Made by a program: the position numbers and the translations under genes. The notes below the pieces were generated by a model. That model ran no database searches and had not been told where the DNA came from. It saw nothing but the letters and a program-made list of their open reading frames with translations. Source: Pseudofrankia coriaricola (GTDB lineage: Bacteria > Actinomycetota > Actinomycetes > Frankiales > Frankiaceae). Taken from it: DNA of 64,000 nucleotides. Position 1 is the stretch's first letter. Each line of letters begins with the position of its first letter. The stretch covers positions 37,641 to 101,640 of the forward strand of contig NZ_MBLO01000267.1 of the NCBI RefSeq assembly GCF_001854805.1, given 5' to 3'. Positions 1 to 9,431 of this stretch are shown here, piece by piece.

Positions 1-89
1 CAACCAGCCGGATAGGTATCCCGCAGCTGCGGCGAGCCGACAGCGGTGCCGTCTCCCGGCTGGCTCCGCATGAAGGAGAAGTTACAGCC

Positions 90-1093
90 ATGCCTGTCGA
101 CTCACTGACCATGCGTGCCGTCATCCAGGACGGCTCCGGCGCGCCGGAGCGGGTGCTCCGGCCCGAAGAGATCCCCATGCCGCCGATCGGCCCCGACCAC
201 GTCCTGGTCGGATGCGGGCCACCAGCGTCAACACCCCGGACTGGGCCACCGTCACCGGAGTGCCCTACATCGGCCGCCTGACCTCCGGGCTGCACCGGCC
301 GAAGCGTGCCGTGCGCGGCAGCGATGTCGCTGGCGTGGTGGAGGCCGTGGGCGGACAGGTCAGCGACCTGAAGCCCGGCGATGAAGTGCTCGGGTCCACC
401 TGGTTGGTGGCCGGCGCGTTCGCCCCGTACGTGGCCGTGCCGGCGGCCCAACTCGTCAAGAAGCCCGCCGGGCTCACCTGCACCGACGCCGCGGCATCGG
501 TGATGACCGGGCTCGCCGCCCTGGTCGCCATGCGCGACGTGGCCCAGGTGGGCGCCGGCACGCGCGTCCTGATCAACGGCGCCTCGGGCGGGGTCGGCAC
601 CATGGCGGTCCAGATCGCCAAGCGCCTGGGCGCGGAAGTCAGCGGCATCTGCGGCACTGCCCGCACGATCGAGCTGGTCCGGTCACTCGGAACCGACCAC
701 GTCATCGACTACACGAAGGAGGACTTCACCCAGAGCCGGCAGCGTTTCGACGTCATCCTCGACAACGTGCTGAACCACCCGTCGAAAGCCACCGCGCGGC
801 TGCTGGCGCCAGGCGGCGTGCTCATCCCGAACAGCCTCGGCTACACCGGCGGCCTTTTCGCCGGCCTGCCCAGGATGGCGCGGGCAGTCCTGATGGGCCG
901 GCTTGGCTCCACCACAGTGAAGCTCGTATCCCCAGCCGTGAACCGGGAGAACCTGAATGCGCTCCTAGCGCTCCTCGAATCCGGCTAGGTCAAGGTGGTC
1001 ATCGACCAGACCTACCCGCTCGACCAGGCAGCAGACGCCGTCACCCACATGCTGAAGCGTCACCCCAGCGGCAAGATCGCCATCACCGCATAG
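90..1093 (+). pseudogene. Quinone oxidoreductase-like MDR dehydrogenase, broken
   Basis: A medium-chain dehydrogenase/reductase of the NADPH:quinone oxidoreductase type, broken twice. The ATG at 90 follows AAGGAG and encodes a normal MDR N-terminus (ending IGPDHVLV). The match then jumps frame near 205-215 and continues as RATSVNTPDWATVTG, through the GASGGVGTMAVQIAK nucleotide-binding loop and the VIDYTKEDF segment. An in-frame TAG at 986-988 interrupts it. The same frame reads on as VKVVIDQTYPLDQAADAV to a second stop at 1091-1093, which is the normal family C-terminus. One frameshift plus one nonsense codon make it a likely pseudogene; sequencing error could explain one lesion but hardly both. 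Confidence 0.8.
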
Positions 1094-1191
1094 CGAGCGA
1101 CACCGCGCGCCATCGAACAGGGGCGCGGCCGGCGAGCGGCGTCCAGGTCTCCGCGATGCCGCGGGCTGACCGGACAGCAGGCCGGCCGCCC

Positions 1192-1854
1192 CTACTGCGC
1201 CTCGCTGAGATGGACCATGGCGTCGTACAACTGCTCGTACGTCATCGGCGGCTCGGGGATCGGATGTGCCCGCTCAGCCCGGTAGGCGTCGAGCATGAGG
1301 TAGAGGTAACGCCGCCAGGCGTTGGGCGCCGTGGCGCTGGTGGCCTCGATGATCCTGCCGTTCGACCAGATGAGGTTGACGATGTCGGCCAGGGTGATAT
1401 CGGGGCGAGCCTCGCCGGCTTCTTGGGCCCGGGTGAGCATGTCCACGATCTGCTGGCACATCTCGTCGTGGATGCGCTCGGTCTCGGCGCTGTCGGTGAA
1501 GCGGCGGGAGAGGAAGTCGTTGAAACCCCGGTCTCCCGCCTGCATGCCAAACAGGTGCTCCAGGTAGTAGACGAACCCTTCCCACGGGTCGTTCATCTCC
1601 AGGGCCTTGTTGGCCCCGTCGAGGAACTCCTGAAGCCGGGGCTGGAAGGCGGCCATGAGCAGGTCCAGGCGGGTTGGGAAGTGGCGGTACAGGGTGCCGA
1701 TGGCAACGCCGGCGTCGCGTGCGATCTTCTCCAGGGAGGCATCCACGCCGTGTGCGGCGAATTCGCGCTGCGCCGCGGCGAGGAGCTTGTCTCGGCGCTC
1801 CCGGGCGTCGCGGCGCAGGGGCCTTCGCATCTGCTCAACGTCGCTGCGGCTCAC
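1192..1854 (-). CDS. TetR-family transcriptional repressor
   Basis: A 220-residue TetR-family regulator. The N-terminal helix-turn-helix is clear (residues about 20-65, with IARDAGVAIGTLYRHFPTR). The helical C-terminal ligand domain has no close likeness I can name. It is transcribed away from the MFS efflux gene starting at 2332, and the 480-bp gap holds a strong inverted repeat at 2220-2292. The usual TetR/efflux arrangement suggests it represses the pump and itself in response to an exported compound; this is inferred from context. Start chosen at the first ATG that gives a standard-length N-terminus. Confidence 0.9.
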   Translation of the reverse strand: MSRSDVEQMRRPLRRDARERRDKLLAAAQREFAAHGVDASLEKIARDAGVAIGTLYRHFPTRLDLLMAAFQPRLQEFLDGANKALEMNDPWEGFVYYLEHLFGMQAGDRGFNDFLSRRFTDSAETERIHDEMCQQIVDMLTRAQEAGEARPDITLADIVNLIWSNGRIIEATSATAPNAWRRYLYLMLDAYRAERAHPIPEPPMTYEQLYDAMVHLSEAQ

Positions 1855-2219
1855 TTCGTCAGTTTACCGGCGATACTGAGGGTGGCCTCCCTTTCTGCGC
1901 CGCTCAGGAGCCCGGCAGAGCGCGGTTGACCTCGGGGAGCTCGTCGGCATGGTCGTGCGACGCGGCTGACGGCGCGCGGCAGCACCGTGGCGCCCGTGAC
2001 GATCCCGGGGGCCCTCCCGCGAGCATGACGTTCGTTCGGTGCCCTGGGCACGGTGGCAGGGCTGAGCACAGGCCAGGTGGCTGTCGGGACCCGGGCGGTA
2101 CCCGGCCTGGATGTCGCCGACTTCGCGGGCAGCGTTCGCGACCAGGCGGCGAGGGGCACCTCATCTCCCTTCGTCTCTTTGGTGCCGCCAGATGTCGAGG
2201 CCCGAAACTTCTGCCAACT

Positions 2220-2292
2220 TGAGGCACCCCTCCGGAATAGAGTGAGGTACCCCTCCGCTTATGGAGGCAGCAACGACCGGAGGGGTGCCTCA
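2220..2292. promoter_or_regulatory. Inverted-repeat operator region before MFS gene
   Basis: Perfect 16-bp inverted arms, TGAGGCACCCCTCCGG at 2220-2235 and its complement at 2277-2292, flank a third near-identical half (GAGGTACCCCTCCG, 2244-2257). This lies 40 bp upstream of the efflux gene start and faces a TetR gene. The three half-sites fit a multi-site TetR operator covering the promoter. An mRNA hairpin attenuating the efflux gene is an alternative. Confidence 0.55.
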
Positions 2293-2331
2293 TCTTGGCG
2301 CTCTGACCTGACCGCACGAGGAGCGAAGCAG

Positions 2332-3873
2332 ATGAGCACTATGGAGCCCTCCGGGGCGCAGGCGCCTCAGCCGCCCGCGGAGGCCGTCGGAGCGCACCTG
2401 GCCGCTTCGCCCGATCCCCATGACGAGCGGCGCTGGATGGCTCTGGGTGTCCTCGTCATCGCCCAGATCATGATCCTGCTGGATGCGACCGTCGTGAACG
2501 TTGCCCTGCCCTCGGCGCAGGCCGACCTCGGCTTCTCCGACGCCAGCCGCCAGTGGGTGATCACCGCCTACGTGCTGGCCTTCGGCAGCTTGCTTCCGCT
2601 GGGAGGCCGGCTGGGCGACGCGCTCGGCCGCAAGACCATGTTCATCGTGGGACTGCTGGGGTTCGCGATTGCCTCCGCTGCCGGCGGCGCGGCCCCGAAC
2701 ATCGGCACGCTGATCGCCGCCAGGGCCGTCCAGGGCGGGTTCGCCGCAGTTCTCGCGCCGGCGGCGTTGTCGCTGATCACGGTGATTTTCACCGACCTCA
2801 AGGAGCTGAACAAGGCGTTCGGGATCTTCGGTGCAGTGTCCGGCAGCGCCGGCGCCGTCGGCCTGCTGCTGGGCGGGCTGCTGACCGACTACGTGGACTG
2901 GCGCTGGTGCATGTACGTCAACATCGTCCTCGCGGTCGCCGGGATCATCGGTGGCCTCACGCTGCTGCACAACTCCGCCGAGCCCGACAAGCCCAGGCTT
3001 TCCGTGCCGAGCACGGTCGTCGGCTCGGCGGCGATCTTCGGGTTGGTCTTCGGGTCGGCCAAGGCCCAGGCCGACGGCTGGGGCTCGGCGGTCACACTGA
3101 CCCCGCTCATCGCCGGCGGTCTCCTACTGGCCGGCTTCGTCGTGCTCCAGAAGGTCGCCCGCCACCCGCTCATCCCGCTGCGGGTGGTCGCCGACCGCAA
3201 CCGTGGTGCCGCCTACCTGACGCTCTTCCTGGCGAACGCGGCGGTGTTCGCGCTGTTCCTGTTCCTGACCTATTACTTCCAGGGTGTGCTGGGCTACTCG
3301 CCGATCATGACCGGCGTCGCGTTCCTGCCGATGATGGCGGCGATCGCCGTGGTCGCCACGCTGACCCAGGGCGTGCTGCTGCGGCGCCTGACCATGCGGG
3401 TCATCGTCGCCGCCGGCTTGATCGCCTCCGGTGCCGGTGCTGCACTGCTGACCCAGGCCGGTGCGGGCAGCCCGTACGCGGCCTGGGTGCTGCCCGGGCT
3501 GGTCCTGGTCGGGACCGGCATCGGGTCGGCCGCCGTCGTGGCAGTCGCGGTCGGGCAGCAGGGTGTCGATCCGCGCGACGCGAGTACGGCGGGGGCGCTC
3601 AACAACGTCTCCCAGCAGCTCGGCTCGGCGCTCGGCGTCGCCTTGATCAGCACCTTCGTCGCCACCGCCACCAGCCACTACCTGACCCGCCACGGCAGCA
3701 CTGCCGTCGTCGGCGCAACCGTGCACGGGTTCACCGTCGGCTACTGGTGGGCCGCGGGCGTCTTCTGGGCCGCTGCCGTCCTCTGCAGTGCCCTGATCCG
3801 CGGCGGCACCCGGCTCCATCACGAGGCCGGCCAGCCCGAGCCCCTCGACGAGATCGCCGGCGGACTGATCTGA
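2332..3873 (+). CDS. MFS drug-efflux transporter, DHA2/EmrB-QacA type
   Basis: A 513-residue, 14-helix major facilitator permease of the EmrB/QacA (DHA2) group, expected to export drugs or toxic metabolites by proton antiport. Visible family features are the first-helix segment LLDATVVNVALPS, the loop-2/3 motif GGRLGDALGRK, and the motif-C-like GLLLGGLLTDYVDWRWCMYVN. The reading frame is open upstream to 2053, but the ATG at 2332 is preceded by GAGGAG and the family N-terminus starts shortly after it, so I chose that start. It is followed within 100 bp by an SDR gene, probably co-transcribed, and is likely controlled by the divergent TetR through 2220-2292. Confidence 0.92.
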   Translation: MSTMEPSGAQAPQPPAEAVGAHLAASPDPHDERRWMALGVLVIAQIMILLDATVVNVALPSAQADLGFSDASRQWVITAYVLAFGSLLPLGGRLGDALGRKTMFIVGLLGFAIASAAGGAAPNIGTLIAARAVQGGFAAVLAPAALSLITVIFTDLKELNKAFGIFGAVSGSAGAVGLLLGGLLTDYVDWRWCMYVNIVLAVAGIIGGLTLLHNSAEPDKPRLSVPSTVVGSAAIFGLVFGSAKAQADGWGSAVTLTPLIAGGLLLAGFVVLQKVARHPLIPLRVVADRNRGAAYLTLFLANAAVFALFLFLTYYFQGVLGYSPIMTGVAFLPMMAAIAVVATLTQGVLLRRLTMRVIVAAGLIASGAGAALLTQAGAGSPYAAWVLPGLVLVGTGIGSAAVVAVAVGQQGVDPRDASTAGALNNVSQQLGSALGVALISTFVATATSHYLTRHGSTAVVGATVHGFTVGYWWAAGVFWAAAVLCSALIRGGTRLHHEAGQPEPLDEIAGGLI

Positions 3874-3965
3874 CAGCCCGTGGCGGGCGGCGCCCCGGTG
3901 GCAGGACGGATCGCGGCGCCAACCACCAAAACACGAACCACAACCGACAGAAAGGCCAGTTCACC

Positions 3966-4700
3966 ATGCCCAAGCTCGATGGCAAGGTCGCAGTGATCAC
4001 CGGAGCGACGTCTGGGATGGCGCTAGCAACGGCCAAGCTGTTCGTGGCTGAAGGCGCCCACGTGTTCATCACCGGACGACGCAAAGACAAAGTGGACGAG
4101 GCGGTCACCGCCATCGGCCATAACGTAACGGGCGTGCAGGCGGACTCAGGAAACCTGAACGACCTCGCCCGCTTGGCCGAGACCGTGCGGGAGCATCACG
4201 GACGAGTCGACGTCCTGTTCGCCAGCGCCGGCATCGGCTCGGTATCCGACCCGCTGGGCAGCATCACCCCGGACTCGTTCGACACGCTCGTGGCCGTCAA
4301 CTTCCGGGGCACCGTGTTCACCGTTCAGTACCTGCTGCCGTTGATGAGCGACGGCGCGTCGGTCATCTTGAACGGCACGACCAGCGCGACCAAGGGCATC
4401 CCCGGCGCCGGGGTGTACTCGGCCAGCAAGGCAGCCGTTCGCTCACTCGCGCGCACCTGGGCTGCGGAGCTGAAGGACCGCGGCATCCGGGTAAACGTCA
4501 TCAGTCCCGGCTCGATCGACACCGCGCTCTTCAGCACCGTCACCCCGGAATTCCGGGAGCAGATCACCTCCGCCATCCCCCTAGGACGGCTGGGGACCAG
4601 CGAAGAGATCGCGGCCACCGCGCTGTTCCTCGCCTCTGCGGACACCAGCTTCATCACCGGCGCAAACCTGGTCGTCGATGGCGGGTTCAGTCAAGTCTGA
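3966..4700 (+). CDS. Short-chain dehydrogenase/reductase (SDR)
   Basis: A 244-residue classical SDR, NAD(P)-dependent oxidoreductase. The cofactor loop is TGATSGMALA (residues about 12-21; the usual final G-I-G is changed to G-M-A). The active site YSASK is present (about residues 147-151) with serines just upstream (NGTTSATKG), and the C-terminus shows the typical TGANLVVDGG. The substrate cannot be read from sequence. It follows the efflux gene and precedes an F420-reductase-like gene, so a role in detoxifying or tailoring the exported compound is plausible. Confidence 0.9.
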   Translation: MPKLDGKVAVITGATSGMALATAKLFVAEGAHVFITGRRKDKVDEAVTAIGHNVTGVQADSGNLNDLARLAETVREHHGRVDVLFASAGIGSVSDPLGSITPDSFDTLVAVNFRGTVFTVQYLLPLMSDGASVILNGTTSATKGIPGAGVYSASKAAVRSLARTWAAELKDRGIRVNVISPGSIDTALFSTVTPEFREQITSAIPLGRLGTSEEIAATALFLASADTSFITGANLVVDGGFSQV

Positions 4701-4780
4701 CGCCATCCGGCCGGGCAGCCGGCCCCCGATCCCTTTAAAGCAAAAGTTCATCCCAGACTACAGAAAGTGAGCACCCGTCC

Positions 4781-5401
4781 ATGAGCAGCATCAGTTTCGT
4801 CGGCCTGGGCGGTATGGCCCGCGCCATAGCCGCCCGCGCGGTCGAGGGCGGCAACGCCGTCGAGGTCATCGGCCGCGACCAGGCCAAGGCCAAGGACCTG
4901 GCCGCAGCCCTTGGCGGCGGCGCGACGGCCGGGACTTTCGGCACCGCCCCGGCCGGCGACATCGTCATCCTCGCCGTGCCCTACGCCAGCGCCGAGCAGG
5001 TCCTCGCCCAGTACGGGGACGCGCTGGCCGGCAAGGTCGTCATCGATATCTCGAACACCTTCAACGCCGACGCCACCGCGCTGGTCACCCCTGACGGCAC
5101 TTCCGGCGCGCAGGAGATCGCCAAGGCCGCCCCGGCCAGCGCGCACGTCGTGAAGGCGTTCAACACCGTCTTCGGCCACGTCCTGGCCCAGGGCGGCCCG
5201 CTGGACGTGCTCATTGCCGGCGACGACGCGGACGCCAAGGCGAGCGTGTCGGCGTTCATCGAGAGCCTCGGGCTGCGCCCGCTGGATGCCGGCGACCTGG
5301 CGGCGGCGCACTGGCTGGAGGCGGCGGGCCCGCTGTTGATGGGCCTGGCCAGCCATGGCGCAGGGTTCAACATCAGCCTCGGCGTGAACGTCCCGGGCTG
5401 A
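4781..5401 (+). CDS. NADPH-dependent F420 reductase-like protein
   Basis: A 206-residue Rossmann protein resembling F420H2:NADP oxidoreductase (Fno/NpdG) and related NADP-binding reductases. The N-terminal nucleotide loop FVGLGGMARAIA, the VILAVPYA strand, the DISNTFN segment and VVKAFNTVFG are hallmarks of the group. It would pass hydride between NADPH and deazaflavin F420 or a small substrate. The LLM-type flavin or F420 enzyme 230 bp downstream supports an F420 link, but many members of this family act on other substrates, so the activity is an inference. Confidence 0.8.
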   Translation: MSSISFVGLGGMARAIAARAVEGGNAVEVIGRDQAKAKDLAAALGGGATAGTFGTAPAGDIVILAVPYASAEQVLAQYGDALAGKVVIDISNTFNADATALVTPDGTSGAQEIAKAAPASAHVVKAFNTVFGHVLAQGGPLDVLIAGDDADAKASVSAFIESLGLRPLDAGDLAAAHWLEAAGPLLMGLASHGAGFNISLGVNVPG

Positions 5402-5445
5402 AGCCCCGCTTGCAGTTCCAGCGCCGCGCACTGGCACCCGGCGGC

Positions 5446-5481
5446 CATCCCGGGCAGGCAGGGTTCCGCCTGCCCGGGATG
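5446..5481. terminator. 14-bp hairpin between two genes
   Basis: A perfect 14-bp stem (5446-5459 with 5468-5481, core ATCCCGGGCAGGC) with an 8-nt loop lies just after the reductase stop at 5401 and before the LLM gene. It has no T tract, as is common for actinomycete terminators. It may end the upstream transcript or partly attenuate the downstream gene. Confidence 0.5.
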
Positions 5482-5631
5482 TCGGCGGCCCCTGGGCCAT
5501 CCGACCTGCAGGCAATCGACTCTGACCACCCGGGACTGCCCGCGTCCGGCACCGGCGAAGACGTCATCAAGCAGGTCGGCGACAACATCTCATCGTGGCT
5601 GGCCACACACGAAAGACTGAAGGAGACACCC

Positions 5632-6486
5632 GTGCCTGACTACGGCCATCCTCTGCGTTTCGCAACCTTCATCTCTCCCGCCAACTCCCCGGCGCGCCGT
5701 CCGGTCGAGCTGGCGCAGCGCAGTGAGCGGCTCGGTTTCGACTTCGTCACCTTCCAGGATCATCCCTACCAGTCGAGTTTCCTCGATACCTGGACCCTGC
5801 TGAGCTGGGTGGCAGCGCGGACCGAGCGCATCGGCGTGTCCGCCAACGTGCTGAACCTGCCGCTGCGCCAGCCCCCCGCCGTGCTCGCCCGCGCGGCTGC
5901 CAGCCTCGACCTGCTCTCCGGTGGACGGACGAGCCTCGGGATCGGGGCCGGCTTCTACTGGGACGCCGTGCAGGCGGCCGGCGGACGGCGGCTGACCCCG
6001 CTGCAGGGCGTGGCGGCGCTCGGCGAGGCCATCGACGTGATCCGCGGGATCTGGGACGCCGACGTGCCCGGCACCCTCAATGCCGACGGCGAGTTCTACA
6101 AGGTCCACGGCGCCGAGCGCGGACCCGCGCCCGCACACGAGATCCCGATCTGGCTCGGCGCCCACAAGCCGAGGATGCAGGACCTGGTGGGACGCAAGGC
6201 CGACGGCTGGCTGCCGTCGCTGCCGGTCATGGAGCCCGGCGGCCTGCCCAAGGGAAACGCGATCATCGACGACGCCGCACGGGCCGCGGGCCGCGACCCC
6301 CGCGAGGTCACCCGTCTGCTCAACATCTTCCCGGACCAGCAGACCCCGGAAGCACTGGCCCAGATGACCCTCCAGGACGGCGTCAGCATCTTCATCCTGG
6401 CCAGCGACGACCCGGACGTGCTCGAACGCTTCACCGCCGAATCGATACCCGCCGTACGCGAACACGTCGCCCGGGGACGCAAATAG
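5632..6486 (+). CDS. LLM-class flavin-dependent oxidoreductase
   Basis: A 284-residue luciferase-like (beta/alpha)8 enzyme that uses FMN or F420. Family landmarks are RFATFISPANSP at the N-terminus, FDFVTFQDHPYQ, the SVN-type strand GVSANVLNLPLRQP, RTSLGIGAGF and IPIWLGAHKPRM. The frame is open to 5410, but the GTG at 5632 follows AAGGAG at good spacing and begins exactly where homologous proteins begin; the upstream part overlaps the 5446-5481 hairpin and looks non-coding. The substrate is not predictable. It is the last intact gene of the locus before a stretch of gene debris. Confidence 0.88.
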   Translation: MPDYGHPLRFATFISPANSPARRPVELAQRSERLGFDFVTFQDHPYQSSFLDTWTLLSWVAARTERIGVSANVLNLPLRQPPAVLARAAASLDLLSGGRTSLGIGAGFYWDAVQAAGGRRLTPLQGVAALGEAIDVIRGIWDADVPGTLNADGEFYKVHGAERGPAPAHEIPIWLGAHKPRMQDLVGRKADGWLPSLPVMEPGGLPKGNAIIDDAARAAGRDPREVTRLLNIFPDQQTPEALAQMTLQDGVSIFILASDDPDVLERFTAESIPAVREHVARGRK

Positions 6487-6639
6487 CACGCGTGCCCGCT
6501 TCGGCATCGCTCACGCGCTCGGGCCACCGCATGTACCGGAGTCGCCGTCCTACAGCTAGCGGCCCGCGTTCGCCACCGCGCCGGAGGCCGACCCGAGGTG
6601 CTGCCGATCACATCTCCCTCTTGGCCGCGGCAGTCGCGG

Positions 6640-7452
6640 CGGCTGTGACCGGCCCTGTCGCCCGGCGCGTTGGTGGCAGTGGCAGCGCTCAGCGCCTGAG
6701 CAACAGCCTCGTCGCGTTCATCGCCACTCAGATAGGGGAGCAGCTCGGTCAGCGCCGCGGCCCGGTCGCTCGGCTCCGGAATGGTCTGCGCCGAGGCGAG
6801 CGCGCGGGTCGGCGGCCATAGTTGGGACTCGACGAGCCGGATGAGGAGTGGAGGGTAACGATTCTTGGCGACGCTGGTGACTGATCCAATCAGCAGCGCG
6901 TAGCGGGCTACGCGGACGAAGCGTGCCGCTTCGTCGACCGGGCGGATGTTCGCGTCTTGCCAGGCCGCGCGTACCTGCGCCAGGTAGGTCGCGGTGCCCG
7001 TCAGGTCCTCGTGGGCGCGGTACCAGACGTTCACCGTCCGCCCTCTCGCTCACGTCGCGTTCCATGGTGAGGAGTTGGTCGACGCGCGCGACATCGTCTG
7101 AGGCGAGCAGGTGCGTCTCGCGGGCGACATACCGAGCCGGCAGCAACGGAAGGAGACCCGGCGACGGCACCCGACGCTGTCTGCCGGATCGAGCGCCGAC
7201 GCCGCCGGGAATCCTCGCCGCGACGTCGAGCAAGCGCCGCCGCCCGTCGCCGACAACACCGCGTCCCAGCTCCGAGGACACCTCGGTCCAGAACTCCTCC
7301 GGCGATCGCGCCTGCCAAGACGGGATCCGCCCTGGCCTCCACCCCGCCATCCTCAGCACGACCCGCGCTTCGCCGACATCCCCGAACCGGTCCGCGAGCC
7401 ACTGAACTTCGTTCCAGCTGAGGCCTTCCGCCACCGGCCGCCACCCCCGCAA
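6640..7452 (-). pseudogene. EAD1-like/STAND-type protein remnant
   Basis: Debris of a conflict-system or signalling gene read on the minus strand in at least two frames. The 5' part (about 7452-7200) encodes WLADRFGDVGEARVVL, GWRPGRIPSWQARSP, EEFWTEVSSELGRG and DGRRRLLDVAARI, the pattern of an effector-associated domain (EAD1), normally an N-terminal adaptor of STAND NTPases and proteases. A second frame (about 7030-6640) gives helical-repeat-like sequence, including DRAAALTELLPYLSG and ERDEAVAQALSAA. No NTPase motif survives between them. I infer deletion and frameshift of a larger gene. EAD1 assignment is from pattern memory only. Confidence 0.5.
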
Positions 7453-8064
7453 CGCGCCGCGATCCGCCGGATTGGGCCGGCTGCCCTACGAGATCCATCG
7501 TCGCACCGGAGCGACCAACAATCGGCGCGCCCGCCAGCCTTCGTGACGCACACAGGCGGCAGCCAAGGGCCCATGCCAGATCAAGGTGTTCGGTGCTCAG
7601 AGCCCGAGCTGAACCCGGGACAGCACCAATTAGGGCCGCAGCGGCGGGGCGCCTTCAAAACAGTACGGAGAGTGATTGGCTCGGCAGGTCTGTGTGGGAG
7701 CGCCGGCACTCTACGAACCGGCCGATCATGCCTGGCTACCTGCAGCGATGGAGGTAGCAAGTCCGCCTCATTCCATAGGTCGAACCTATTTGCCCAGGTC
7801 AGACGCTATTTACCCTCCGTGGTGGACCATGTGTACCAGCATCCGAACCGTTTGATCTTGGTTGCTGGCCCTGAAATTACCGTCCGGCCGGTCGCTACCC
7901 GGGCTCTGACCAGGGGTGATGCCGAGTGACTCCCCGACCGGCAACATCGACAAGCGGTTACCGAGATCTTCGCCGTTTGGGTCTGGCCTCCTGGCCGTGG
8001 GAAGGTATGAGCCGATCTGCATCACCCCCGCTCGCGACGGGGCGTGGACGTGCGACCCGGCAAT

Positions 8065-8103
8065 CCGGGTAGCCCGGGGGTGAGGTCCCCCCGGGCTACC
8101 CGG
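8065..8103. terminator. 16-bp hairpin terminator
   Basis: CCGGGTAGCCCGGGGG at 8065-8080 pairs perfectly with 8088-8103 around a 7-nt loop (TGAGGTC). It lies 230 bp downstream of the last gene of the minus-strand sugar operon, so it may terminate that operon, or it may be the surviving terminator of a lost gene. No T tract. Confidence 0.5.
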
Positions 8104-8130
8104 CGCCCCAGAGCGCTCATCTGCGTTGGC

Positions 8131-8259
8131 TGGTATGCCCGGCTGAATGGCCACGCCGGCGCCGCCCGGCGGGCATGGCCCCGAGCAGTGCGCGCGGCCG
8201 AACGCCTTCAGATGCCCTACGAGCTGGCACGCGCCCACCACGAGATGACCCGACGATAG
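8131..8259 (+). pseudogene. TPR-like C-terminal fragment
   Basis: About 40 codons on the plus strand (RLNGHAGAARRAWPRAV, then AERLQMPYELARAHHEMTR) look like the final tetratricopeptide-type repeat of large actinomycete AAA/adenylate-cyclase or LuxR-type regulators. Nothing upstream continues the protein, so this is a 3' fragment at most. The call rests on the pattern A.RLxMPYExARAHxE and is weak. Confidence 0.3.
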
Positions 8260-8330
8260 GCCGCCCGGACACCCGTCATGCGTAGGGCACCGTACTCGCG
8301 ATGGCCGGTGAAGTGACCGGCGGGCGCGCC

Positions 8331-9383
8331 CTACGCGTCGGGGTGCGCCTTGCCGGGCAGCACTTCGGGGTTCGCGCAGTGCAGCAGCGGCTCATCGCCC
8401 AGGTAGCGGGCAACGTCGGCGGCGATGATGTCAGCCGCGTTCGAGGCGGTTTCGCGGCTGGCGCCGGCCAGGTGTGGAGTCATGATCACATTCGGTGTTC
8501 GCCGCAGCCGCGATCCGACGGGTATGGGTTCTTCGGGGAAGACGTCGAACGCGGCGGCGAACAGGTGTCCGGATTCGAGCGCGTCGCAGACGGCGTCGTA
8601 GTCGAGTAGGGATCCCCGGGCGCAGTTGACGAGGACCGATCCTTGTGGCATGGCGGCGATCTGCGGTGCACCGATCATTCCTCGGGTGGTGGGTGTGGCA
8701 CGGGCGTGCAGGGACACCACGTGGGACTGTTCGAGGAGGGCCTCTAGGGAGACGCTTTCCGCCGCACCGACGGGCACATCGGTGAGGTAGGGATCGTGGA
8801 AGACCACTCGGACGCCGAAGCCGGAGAGTATGCCGGCGACTTTGCTGCCGATCGCCCCGTATCCGACGAGTCCCACGACGCTGTCTGCCAGTTCCCGGCC
8901 GACCGACTCGTAGCGGTAGTAGTCGCCGCGCCACGTTCCGGCCATCAGGTCACTGTGGGTTCCAGGGATCCGGCGCAGTCCGGACAGCATCATGGCGACT
9001 GTGTGCTCGGCCGTGGCCTGCGCATTGCGGCCTGGCGCAAAGGTGATTGCGACGCCGTGAAGGGTGGCGGCGTCGAGATTGACGTTGACTGGCCCTCCGC
9101 GGCCCACGCAGAAGAGTCGCAGCTCGGGTGACGCTTGCAGGATTCGCTCGGTGAGGGGCGCCATCTGGGTGACGCAGATCTGCACGCCCCGCAGTGCCTC
9201 GATCATCTGTTCTTCGGTCCCGGACGCCTCGTCGACCTCCGCCACCCGGCCGAACGGCTTGACCGGCCAGGGCAGGCTGATCTCGGAGATGTCGAGGGGA
9301 ACGGGCACTTTCGACACGAGGGCGTCGGCAAGGAGCCGGTTGAGGACGAAGTCGTCACCGGCGGAGAGAACACGGACAGTCAT
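8331..9383 (-). CDS. D-2-hydroxyacid dehydrogenase (SerA-like)
   Basis: A 350-residue NAD-dependent D-2-hydroxyacid dehydrogenase, related to 3-phosphoglycerate dehydrogenase. The substrate-binding half carries FCVGRGGPVNVNLDAA; the NAD-binding fingerprint is GLVGYGAIGSKVA. Catalytic features are the Arg in NCARGSLLDYDAV, the Glu in DVFPEEP and the His in MTPHLAGAS. It is the last gene of the minus-strand sugar operon (two FGGY kinases, then a phosphatase, then this), so it probably oxidises a hydroxyacid made from the phosphorylated sugar or polyol. The precise substrate is unknown. Confidence 0.9.
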   Translation of the reverse strand: MTVRVLSAGDDFVLNRLLADALVSKVPVPLDISEISLPWPVKPFGRVAEVDEASGTEEQMIEALRGVQICVTQMAPLTERILQASPELRLFCVGRGGPVNVNLDAATLHGVAITFAPGRNAQATAEHTVAMMLSGLRRIPGTHSDLMAGTWRGDYYRYESVGRELADSVVGLVGYGAIGSKVAGILSGFGVRVVFHDPYLTDVPVGAAESVSLEALLEQSHVVSLHARATPTTRGMIGAPQIAAMPQGSVLVNCARGSLLDYDAVCDALESGHLFAAAFDVFPEEPIPVGSRLRRTPNVIMTPHLAGASRETASNAADIIAADVARYLGDEPLLHCANPEVLPGKAHPDA

Positions 9384-9431
9384 GTGCTTCCTCGTCTGGC
9401 GTGATCACGATGGGGTGCGGCGGCAAGCGGA

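Noticed and set aside
2553-4700. A 715-codon plus-strand frame that ends with the SDR
   Set aside because: Its first two thirds are the shadow of the MFS gene in another frame (Arg/Ala/Gly-rich). The SDR has its own start at 3966.
4709-4724. Small hairpin GGCCGG/CCGGCC after the SDR gene
   Set aside because: Only 6 bp, common by chance in this GC-rich DNA.
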